64,000 nucleotides of DNA from Psilocybe azurescens. Lineage: Eukaryota; Basidiomycota; Agaricomycetes; Agaricales; Agrocybaceae. The notes beneath the pieces were generated by a model. The model was not told the DNA's origin. It saw only the letters and a program-made list of their open reading frames with translations, and searched no databases. The number at the start of each line of letters is the position of its first letter. Position 1 is the stretch's first letter. This document shows positions 55,870 to 64,000 of this stretch, one piece after another. Both the position numbers and the translations under genes were made by a program. The stretch lies in contig JAJIRX010000961.1 of NCBI GenBank assembly GCA_023853785.1, positions 62,001 through 126,000 on the forward strand, read 5' to 3'.

Positions 55870-56460
55870 CTAGGCTCTGGAGATGGGATGATTGGTTAGC
55901 GTTGTTCGATTTTAGGTTTTGCTCTTTGTTTGTTTCGTTTTAGTTGACTTAGATTCGGATGTATATACGGTTGCAATATAGGTTTCTTACGCTTTGTGTT
56001 CGTTTTGTTGGGTGTAAGGGAATATGCGGCGGATATGAATACGACGTTTGTTCAAGTTTCAATATGTCCATGTAATGCAACGAAATGGTAAATCTATACA
56101 AGCCGCGCCTCGCTAACGCTACGGCAACTCATAAACATATTGAAAATTTAGACAGTTAAAGCACTGTAAAAACAAAAAAAGAAAAGATCCTAATTGGCGT
56201 TCGTACATAAGAGGAACAGAACAAATATGTACGTACGAAATGGGGACATCTCGATAATATATAGGTAATATTTCTACGCCTCAACGCAAAATCACATGTT
56301 GAGAATGTGAGCACTCTAGTTCCTCCAAGCCACTCAGCCATTGTAGTATTCTGCGATGGTGTCCCAGACTTGGAAAATTCAGTCTCAGCTTATGGTCTTT
56401 GTGCCGGCTATATGAGGGGCGGAACTACGTCGATATTTAGAGGAACACTTACATTGCCCA
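55870..56460. other. Spacer between coiled-coil gene F and NACHT copy 5
   Basis: No gene seen. It shares TTCAAGTTTCAATATG and TTGTGCCGGC segments with 21180-21540 and 30990-31280, so it is part of the duplicated module. Confidence 0.4.
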
Positions 56461-56627
56461 CCATCCAATCTAATTTTATCACACATTTACGCACATGAAC
56501 GACAAAACCCTAATATTGGTATCAGTTGAGTATTAGTTGATGTATTCCCACAACACAGCTAAGCACCACGAACATTGTCCTTGCCTTCAACCATCGCCAT
56601 CATCTGCCCCAATATCGATTCTCATCT

Positions 56628-58282
56628 ATGCCTTCCATGTTCGGTTCACACATAGTCGTTACTGGAGGAACCTATCAGCAGTTCATCAATGATTCCAAAG
56701 GTATGCCACACCGATAGATCATGCTATTCCACATATACAAGAGTTCTAGGTGGATGGGATCGTCTCGTGGAGGCTGCTTCACCTGCCGCATTCCATAACT
56801 CCGGAGACCGTCGTGACCCTCTGAAATGCCATCGCAATACACGAGTCGCCTTGTTGAAGAAGATAATGGACTGGATCCACGGCCTTGACCCAGCGATGCA
56901 AAACGCGTTGATTATGTGGCTCTATGGCCCAGCGGGAGCGGGGAAATCGGCCATCGCACAGTCGATCGCAGAGCTATGCTATGAGGAAGGGATTCTTACC
57001 GCAAGCTACTTCTTCTCCAGATTTGATTCCACCAGAAACCACCCACGCTCGCTCATTGCAACAATTGTATACCAAGCTTCGCTTTGCTTTCCAAACTTCA
57101 GAGAACGTATCAAAGCTGCGATCGACCATGATCCCTTGATATTCACCCGCTCGCTCAGTGTTCAGATGTCGACTCTGATGGTTGAGCCCTTGCAAGATTA
57201 CATTAGTTCCGATACTGCAGCACCAACTCGGGTCATCATTATCGACGGGCTCGATGAATGTGAAGACCGACAAGACCAGGTCGAAATTTTGGCTACTATC
57301 TCGAAGGCCCTCCAACAACATCATTTACCATTTATCTTCCTTATCGCGAGTCGTCCTGAGAACGACATCAGAACTGCTTTCGGCTATAGATATATCAAGG
57401 ATATCACGATGAGCGTGCCACTCGACGATGAATACCGCCCATCCGACGATATCCGCGTCTTTCTGCAAGACAGCTTCACCGCAATCAAGGAAACTCATCC
57501 ATTTCGTGCCGATATTCCGGCGACATGGCCAGATGGCGCCATATTGGAAAGCTTGGTGAAGAAATCATCTGGCCAATTTATCTATGCATCGACCGTCATT
57601 AAATTTGTGAAATCCACTCGTCATCGGCCGCCTCAGCGCTTGGAGGTTGTGCTTGGACTCCGTCCGGTTCAGCGTGACATGCCATTCGCTGAGCTTGATG
57701 CTCTGTATATGCATATATTCTCATCCGTGGAGGATCCTGAGGCAGTGTTACAGATTTTAGGAAACGAATTTCTCACATCGGAAGGCATCCTCTACAAAAG
57801 ACTTAATCTGGATCTACTGTCGCTTCATCCTGGAGATGTTGTTGAATTGTTCTGTGATCTCACCTCGCTTGTTTCAGTCACCGTCCACGAGGATAGTGTC
57901 TAGTTGGATATTTTTCATGCATCTCTTGAAGACTTTCTGCTGGACAAATCAAGGTCACAACAATTCTGGATTGATTCCAAAATCTGGCATGCAGAATTTG
58001 CACATCTTTATATTCATTATATAAAAGGTGAGTTGGCAAATGCTGAGTTAATGCTGGAAGCTCCAGTAAAATTGATAACAGATACACTGTACAGTCTCAT
58101 AAGCTATCTTGCACCGTCCGTTCTTCATTCTCAAAATGAGAATGCCACGGATACCCCAGACCTCCTTGAAGACCTCAGGCAAATCAGCATTTGGTCAATT
58201 TATCAGCACCCCATTTATCATGTATATTTTGCCTTTTTCTTAACTCCATCAAAAGATGGTACATTCTAACTTCCTCTACTCA
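56628..58282 (+). pseudogene. NACHT-domain NLR-like gene, copy 5 (nonsense codon, cut by gypsy-2)
   Basis: Exon 1 is 56628-56700 and intron 1 is 56701-56749 (49 nt, containing an in-frame TAG). Exon 2 carries GPAGAGKSAIAQ and VIIIDGLDEC. A TAG at 57901-57903 replaces the GAG of copy 2 just before LDIFHASLEDF. The old frame then continues to about 58225, where bases are lost. Homology ends inside intron 2 at 58282, exactly where the gypsy-2 LTR begins, so exon 3 is displaced or lost beyond the window. A truncated product keeping NACHT (about 408 aa) is conceivable. Confidence 0.85.
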
Positions 58283-58673
58283 TGTTATGGACACTTTATT
58301 TTCTTTTTGCTTTTGCTTTCTCTTTTCTTTTCTTTTCCCTTTTCTTTGTCATCCGTCACATCATTGATACATCATCGTATGTTCTGATGAACTTTGCTTT
58401 CCATCATATCTATGAAACTCCATCATATCTTTGATGGATTTTCACTTCTATCTTTTATGATACATCTTTCGATGAACGCTTGATCTGTTTCCTCTATTCT
58501 TATATACATCTGCTGATGAACATTCAAACTCGTTTCAACTTGCTGTGCGGTTCATAGTATTTATACCAGGAAGGATCCACTGTATTCTTTAGCTAGTTCT
58601 TGAGAATCTAACCTCCTCTTACTTGACTGTCGGCTTTATCCACGCACGTGAATATAAGCTTGAAGTCGTAACA
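58283..58673 (+). repeat. Gypsy-2 5' LTR (about 391 bp)
   Basis: TGTTA at 58283 and TAACA ending at 58673 form a short inverted repeat. TATTTATA (58558-58565) lies 33 nt before AGCTAGTTCTT (58591-58601), which is complementary to the sequence just after the LTR. The right boundary is inferred from that and from the TAACA end, since the 3' LTR is not in the window. Confidence 0.75.
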
Positions 58674-58674
58674 A

Positions 58675-58685
58675 AAGAACTAGCT
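58675..58685 (+). promoter_or_regulatory. Gypsy-2 self-primer binding site
   Basis: AAGAACTAGCT is the exact reverse complement of 58591-58601 within the LTR and starts one base after it. In Tf1-type elements the first 11 nt of the transcript folds back on such a site and primes reverse transcription instead of a tRNA. Confidence 0.75.
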
Positions 58686-58935
58686 CATCTACGAATCTCG
58701 CCCGCTCTCCAGCAGACGAGACCTCTGAAACCCGAAACGAAACACGGCACCACCGAAAGGTGGAATTCCTGCTACTGACAGCTCAGAAGAAGGAACCCCG
58801 ACACAAAATTGGCAGACACCGAACCCATCCAGACAAAGCTCTGAAGATATCAACCTGGGCAACAAAGACCTATCAAACTCACTATACGACTTATTATCAA
58901 CCCTGGCGATAGATCAAGAAGAACAAGACACAGAC

Positions 58936-59445
58936 ATGGTTGAAACAAACGGAAAGAAAGAAATCTCGATCAACAAACCCACCATATTTGATGGAGACAG
59001 GACGAAATCCAGGTCTTTCATGCAAGACTGCTACCTCTACATGGACATAAACGATGACGTCTACAACACAGACAAGAAGAAAATTGCCTTCATTTTATCA
59101 TTTTGCATGCAAGGAGGAGCAAAACTATGGAAGGAACAGTACTTGACCTCGAGGACGAAAGGAACTAGTCCCAACCAAACCCTCGAATGGGACACCCTCG
59201 GAACATTTCTCGAAAAATTCCACGACACATTCACTCCAGTGGATGAAACCAGATCAGCCATGAACGACATAAAACGACTTAGGCAAAAACCCAACGAAAG
59301 GGTGGAAGACATCATCAACAAATTCAAGTTGTTGGTAGGACAAGCCAACCTAGGAACAGAAACGGAATCAGACCATGCCCATCTCATAGGATTATTCCAA
59401 AAATGCATCACGCCTCAACTTCGCCGACAGGATCCTGTACTCTGA
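58936..59445 (+). CDS. Gypsy-2 gag (capsid region)
   Basis: KPTIFDGDRTKSRSFMQDC...ILSFCMQGGAKLWKEQYL...FLEKFHDTFTPVDETRSAM...VEDIINKFKLLVGQA is the Tf1/sushi-type gag domain. The open frame extends upstream of ATG 58936 through about 58750 without a clear earlier ATG. A one-base shift near 59425 puts the continuation (ILYSEDLPRTIQGWYKKA) in another frame. Confidence 0.8.
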   Translation: MVETNGKKEISINKPTIFDGDRTKSRSFMQDCYLYMDINDDVYNTDKKKIAFILSFCMQGGAKLWKEQYLTSRTKGTSPNQTLEWDTLGTFLEKFHDTFTPVDETRSAMNDIKRLRQKPNERVEDIINKFKLLVGQANLGTETESDHAHLIGLFQKCITPQLRRQDPVL

Positions 59446-59950
59446 AGACCTTCCAAGAACGATCCAAGGCTGGTACAAAAAGCAACAACATTTGACACCA
59501 ACTACAGACTGGCCAAGGTCTTTAGAGAAGAACCAGAAGAACGCAGGAGGGCGCCCACGCTGGAACAATTTCCCAAGGAACAACAGGAACTACGACCCAA
59601 ACAGGATGGACGTAAGCGTCATGACAGCCGAAGAACGAGCCGAATTAATCAGGAAAGGTGCCTGTTTCAGGTGCAAACAACAAGGACATCTATCCAGAGA
59701 TTGCCCACAGAAAGGACCAACAAACCAGAACAGAACCCAAGGACAACCCAGCAAGAAGTGGACCCCAAAGGAACTCCATGCTCATATCAGGAGCCTGAAC
59801 AAGGACAAAAAGACGAACTCGCAGACCTCATGGTTAAAACAGGATTTGAAGAGAAAGAAGAAAAGGATTTTTAAAGTGGAGAAACAGGACAACGTCTGTC
59901 TCTCCTTATCTGAAGATACAATCTGTACTTACAGCAACAATCGAGAATAA
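59446..59950 (+). pseudogene. Gypsy-2 gag C-terminus with CCHC zinc knuckle
   Basis: FDTNYRLAKVFRE and then RPRWNNFPRN...MDVSVMTAEERAEL lead to CFRCKQQGHLSRDCP (CX2CX4HX4C, about 59664-59705), the nucleocapsid knuckle. At least one more frame change lies between 59490 and 59570. Confidence 0.8.
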
Positions 59951-59953
59951 AAC

Positions 59954-60420
59954 TATGCTTTTACCAGTTTCATTCCCCACCAAGAAACAGAATGGCTCAC
60001 AAATTGTTGAAACCTCTGCGCTCTTAGACTCCAGGAGCAGGAGGGAAATTCATTGACCAGAACTATGCACAAAAACTTGGACTCAGAACCCAACCCTTGG
60101 AAAAACCGATCCGGGTTTATAACGTGAGACGGAACCCCGAACAAGAAAGGAACCATCTTGTCATTTGTAGACTTGGACCTAAAGGTTGGAAACCAGAACC
60201 ATCGGGAACAATTACTGGTCTCTGGGCTAGGAAAACAGAAAATTATTTTAGGATTCCCTTGGCTACAGGAAAAGAATCCAGGAATCAACTGGCGGAATGG
60301 ACAGATAACTTGGAAACCACGTCAAGGGCCTACGATAAATCAAACCACCATTGAAAAAGAAAACGGACGAACGAACACCAACAATCAAGACTACCCACCC
60401 ATTGGAGGGAATTCGAATCG
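59954..60420 (+). pseudogene. Gypsy-2 aspartic protease
   Basis: ALLDS at about 60014-60028 followed, after one inserted base, by GAGGKFIDQNYAQKLGL, giving the DSGAGG active site. LGFPWLQEKNPGINW near 60270 is the usual second protease motif. Several frame changes. Confidence 0.75.
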
Positions 60421-61530
60421 TTAGTCATCCGATATATCGGGGATGCAAACGAAGACGAAATAAAAGAAACTTGGCTTAACACCAAAATTAAGACCTCACA
60501 GACGCTGGCCCAACAATATGAACCAGAGAAACCAACAAGACCTCTCCAAGAAATCGTTCCCCCAGAATATCAATCATATATGGACCTTTTCGATAAACAA
60601 GCGGCAGACCGATTCCTGGAACCAAGACCATGGGACCATAACATTGAGTTAAAAGAAGGATTCATACCAAAGAAATTCAAGGCATACAATATCACACCGG
60701 CAGAACAAACAGAACTGGACACCTGGACAAAGGAACAATTGGACAAAGGATACATTCGACCCTCGGAATCACCTATGGCATCTCCCTTCTTCTTCGTATC
60801 AAAGAAAGATGGAAAGCTTAGACCTTGTCAAGACTACAGGTATCTGAACAACTGGACGATCAAGAACGCTTACCCACTACCACGGATTACGGAACTTATG
60901 GACAAATTGAAAGGCGCAAAATTCTTCACCAAACTAGATATCCGATGGGGCTACAACAACATCAGAATAAAAGAAGGTGATCAATGGAAAGCAGCATTCA
61001 AAACCAACCGAGGACTTTTCGAACCAACTGTAATGTTCTTTGGCATGTGCAATTCCCCAGCAACCTTCCAATCCATGATGGACTCAATCTTCGAAGACAT
61101 GATATCACAATGCTTCGTAATCATCTATATGGACGACATTCTAATCTTTGCGAAAGATCAAGGGGAATTGGAAAAATACACCAAAATGGTTCTACAACGA
61201 CTCTGAGAAAACGATCTCTATCTCAAACCGGAAAAATGCTCTTTGCTCAAGGAAAAGTGGAATATCTCAGAATGATTGTTGAAGCAGGAAAAATCTCTAT
61301 GGATCCAACAAAACTCAAAGGAATTCAAGACTGGCCAGCACCTACTACTCTCAAACAAGTCTGATCGTTCCTGGGCTTTGGGAACTTCTACCAAAAATTC
61401 ATCCGGAAATTCTCTGAAGTAGCTCGACCTCTAAATGAACTCCTGAAGAAAGACAAAGGATTTCTATGGAATGACACAACTCAAGCTGCCTTTGATGAAC
61501 TGAAGAAACGATTCACGGAAGAACCGGTAC
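60421..61530 (+). pseudogene. Gypsy-2 reverse transcriptase
   Basis: [63 protein letters not shown] and [12 protein letters not shown] appear in order, with the YMDD catalytic site near 61130. TGA at 61204-61206 (QRL*END) and 61362-61364 (LKQV*SFLGF) sit where arginine CGA is expected; a one-base shift near 61240 separates them. Confidence 0.9.
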
Positions 61531-61532
61531 TC

Positions 61533-62417
61533 TTGATGCCCGACCCTGCCAAACCATTTCAAATCGAATCTGACGCTTCAAAATATGCCTCCGGAGCAGT
61601 CCTTACTCAACTGGACGGAAATGGCAAAAGACACCCATGCGCATTTATATCAAGAACGTTCTCTCCAACCGAAAGAAACTACGAAATCTATGACAGGGAA
61701 TTACTGGGAATAATCAGATCATTACAGGAATGGAGACACTACATCCAAGGATCAGAACACACAACTACGGTATATTCAGATCACAAGAATTTGACATATT
61801 TCAGATCGGCCCAAAATCTAAACCGGCGACAGGTGCACTGGTCTCTGTATGTCTCAGAATTCAATCTGAAGTTGGTACATCTACCTGGAAACAAAATGAT
61901 TCAATCCGATACCCTTTCAAGATGCCCCGATTTCACCCCAGAAGAAGACCACGACAATGAAAACATCACCTTACTTCCAGAAAAGCTTTTCATTGACTTA
62001 ATCGACGCCGAGTTACAGGAAAGAATTGCCAATGCGAACGAACTGGACCACAACGCAGCAGAAGCAATGAAAACCCTATTAGAAGGAGGACCACCAAATG
62101 CACGACATGACCTCAGAGAATGGAAAACAGAGAACGTGAACGGCAAAACTATCTTATACTACCAAGGACGAGCCTACATTCCAAAAGATCAAACCCTACG
62201 GAAAGACATAGTCAAATCATATCACGACCCTATCTCAGCTGGACACCCTGGAGAATTAGAAACATTCAATTCAGTAAAACAACACTACTGGTGGCCAGGA
62301 TTACGATCATTTGTCAAGCAATATGTAAAAGGATGTGCCGCCTGCCAACAGTTCAAAATAAATCGACATCCCTCTAACCCATCATTCATACCGATACCTG
62401 GACCAAAGTCAGCTTGA
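61533..62417 (+). pseudogene. Gypsy-2 RNase H and N-terminal integrase (open 294 aa)
   Basis: RNase H: QIESDASKYASGAVLTQL, YEIYDRELLGIIRSL, VYSDHKNLTYF and MIQSDTLSRCPDF. Then the integrase zinc-binding domain: H-x3-H in SAGHPGELET (with the preceding YHDPIS) and CAACQQFK. The frame ends at TGA 62415-62417 before PFADSAMDFLTDLP, where CGA fits. Confidence 0.88.
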
Positions 62418-62955
62418 CCCTTTGCAGACAGTGCTATGGACTTCCTTACAGACCTTCCACCGATCCTGGACAAGCAAGGAAAAGTTGAATTTGATGCGAT
62501 TCTAAGCATCACCGATCACAGGAACACAAAAGGACTTATCCTTATTCCATGCCAAATGAAAGGACTGGATGCCAAAAGACTGGCAAACTCTTACTGGACA
62601 ATCTCTACAAAGGTTTGGACTACCAGACAGCCTCACATCAGATCGAGACCCCAGATTTGCCGCTGAATCATTCAAAGAGCTAATGAAACTCCTTGGAGTA
62701 AAATCAAAATTTTCAACTGCTTATCACCCTCAAACGGACGGAACAACAGAACAATATAACCAAGAGATCAAAGCCTATCTATCCATATACTGCTCGTCTC
62801 ACCCAGAAGACTGGCACGAACGACTTGGGACCCTCGAATTCACTCACAATAACCAAAGACATGCGGACAGACAGAGAACACCATTCGAATTAATTCTCGG
62901 ATACTCCCCATTGCAATTCCCACCGCATTCGAACACACCAAGTTTCCTTCAGTAG
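62418..62955 (+). pseudogene. Gypsy-2 integrase catalytic core
   Basis: AMDFLTDLPP (first D), then after a frame change near 62600 LTSDRDPRFAAESF (second D) and YHPQTDGTTEQYNQ (E). Further frame loss occurs near 62945, and another TGA, again possible CGA, at 62985-62987 (QKD*EEALAAHKLAQ). Confidence 0.88.
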
Positions 62956-62999
62956 AAGAAAGACTGAAGTATCTTCAAAAGGATTGAGAAGAAGCCCTA

Positions 63000-63485
63000 G
63001 CAGCCCACAAACTAGCCCAGACAAGGATGGCTGAAAGGAAAAACTTCGAACTTCACACCGTTCATCCAAGGACAAAGAGTTTGGCTAGAAGCGACAAATT
63101 TACAGACGAATTATCACAAGAAAATGGCACCAAAACAAGAAGAACCCTTCAAGATCAAAGAAGTCTTAGGACCCCTAACTTATCGACTGGAACTCCCCAA
63201 AGGATGGCTCATTCACGATGTATTCCATGCGACACTTCTTAATCCATACCACGAGACCAAAACACATGGACCCAATTTCATTCGACCGCCACCAGAGATA
63301 TTAAACAAAGAAGAACATTGGGAAATAGAGACGATTCTCAAACATCAAAAAGAGGAAGAGGATACCAATACTACGTCAAATGGAAGGACTATCCGATCAC
63401 CGAAGCAACGTGGGAACCGGCTTCGGTCTTTGAAGAAACCGGTAACGAAATCTTACAGACTTACCGAACACGTTACAAGCTGTAA
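63000..63485 (+). pseudogene. Gypsy-2 integrase C-terminus and chromodomain
   Basis: FKIKEVLGPLTYRLELPKGW...HDVFHATLLNPY is the GPY/F-like integrase end. HWEIETILKHQK then, one frame over, RGYQYYVKWKDYPITEATW ending at TAA 63483-63485, is a clear chromodomain with the YYVKWK..P..EATWEP signature that reads methylated histone tails in chromoviruses. Confidence 0.85.
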
Positions 63486-63523
63486 AAAGACCACCATCTT
63501 CCCTCACTCAACAATCAATCAAC

Positions 63524-63838
63524 ATGCTCTCCTTTCCCTCGATCAAACGTGTCAAGTCCACTCTCTTTCCCCAAAACACTCATGAACCTATTTTCCTCAC
63601 AACAAAAATACCAAAATCCCAAGAAGATCAACAACAAATGCTTGAAGAACTTGAGATAGCGTTTATAATGTCTCTAGAAGCGGAGAAACAAGCACACAAT
63701 GAACTCAAGGCAAGATGCGCAGCAATGGCACATGACCAAAATCTAGAGTATCAACTGCGGATTTCCCAGCTCAAGGAAAAACTTAGACCCGGACTGGCAA
63801 CAAAGGCTATAAGAAAGGTCAAGTCGCTACACTTCTAG
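63524..63838 (+). CDS. Gypsy-2 post-pol ORF, 104 aa, helical
   Basis: Open with no lesion, starting 38 bp after the chromodomain stop. It begins MLSFPSIKRVKSTLFPQ, and from about residue 32 it is predicted by eye to be a long charged helix (QQQMLEELEIAFIMSLEAEK, LRISQLKEKL). No family recognised. It may be an accessory protein of the element or captured host coding sequence. Its intactness within an otherwise stop-riddled element is notable. Confidence 0.5.
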   Translation: MLSFPSIKRVKSTLFPQNTHEPIFLTTKIPKSQEDQQQMLEELEIAFIMSLEAEKQAHNELKARCAAMAHDQNLEYQLRISQLKEKLRPGLATKAIRKVKSLHF

Positions 63839-63861
63839 GCAACAAACATTGATATCCAACA

Positions 63862-64000
63862 ATGTCTCATTCCACTGCTCATGCCTCATCTGTTCCCCAA
63901 TCTACTACTACATCATCTCAACTTTTAATACTCTCTCTGTCTACGAACTACTTGAAATCTTGAAAAATGCTGAAAACCGATACGACGTTGAAGCCCTTTG
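63862..64000 (+). other. Start of a further post-pol ORF, truncated by window end
   Basis: ATG 63862 opens MSHSTAHASSVPQSTTTSS; one frame over, the text becomes SVYELLEILKNAENRYDVEAL to the last base. This looks like a second accessory coding region with one frameshift. It cannot be judged without the downstream DNA. Confidence 0.3.

Larger units (their letters stand above)
58283..64000 (+). mobile_element. Gypsy-2: Tf1/sushi-type chromovirus, 5' LTR to post-pol, runs off window
   Basis: Starts TGTTA within intron 2 of NACHT copy 5 (preceding 5-mer ACTCA). Order: LTR, self-complementary primer site, gag, zinc knuckle, protease, RT, RNase H, integrase, chromodomain, extra ORFs. The 3' LTR is outside the window. 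Pol carries four TGA codons at positions where CGA (Arg) fits, plus frameshifts, so this copy is defective. Codon use (AAA/AAC/GGA-rich) differs from gypsy-1. Confidence 0.9.

Overview
This window is nuclear DNA of a filamentous basidiomycete, most likely a mushroom-forming agaricomycete. The evidence is short GT-AG introns of 48-60 nt, fungal-type NACHT proteins, chromodomain Ty3/gypsy retrotransposons and a Tc1-like transposon with introns. The species cannot be named from the sequence alone. I saw no tRNA, rRNA or CRISPR array.

The backbone is a degenerating tandem array of a two-gene module: (i) a NACHT-domain (NLR-like) ATPase gene, five copies (2065-4595 minus; 9452-12122; 21734-24286; 31487-34013; 56628-58282, plus), and (ii) an unrecognised multi-exon gene for a coiled-coil protein with an acidic tail, six copies (6303-9012; 12720-15868; 18056-21012; 27632-30975; 34851-36900; 53671-55770). 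Their flanks were duplicated with them: a conserved block before each NACHT start, a small ORF after each NACHT stop, and a block before each coiled-coil gene. Splicing two conserved introns gives uninterrupted NACHT proteins only in copies 2 (853 aa) and 4 (805 aa). Copies 1 and 3 are frameshifted, and copy 5 has a nonsense codon and is cut by a retrotransposon. Copy 1 is inverted and lies between two solo LTRs. Every coiled-coil copy shows damage.

Mobile DNA fills much of the rest. A non-autonomous 1.6 kb element (25402-27007) has 44-bp terminal inverted repeats and a 6-bp target duplication; its empty site is preserved at 5678. Between 37157 and 53409, about 16 kb is inserted upstream of the sixth coiled-coil gene. 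It consists of a solo LTR split by a 4.7 kb Tc1-like element, followed directly by a full-length 11.2 kb chromodomain gypsy element. The solo LTR and the gypsy element are both bounded by CTACC, within a telomere-like CTACCCTAACCCTAAG motif. The Tc1-like element encodes an apparently intact transposase and, convergently, a decayed second gene. From 58283 to the window end lies a second gypsy element that looks like a self-priming (Tf1/sushi-type) chromovirus with extra ORFs after pol.

Much of the visible decay is C-to-T change at CpG: CGA-to-TGA stops in both gypsy elements and in the transposon's second gene, and all differences between the two 227-bp solo LTRs. This suggests methylation-linked mutation of repeats, which is an inference. 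The NACHT/coiled-coil pairing is the best candidate for an undescribed system; a role in recognition or incompatibility is speculative.
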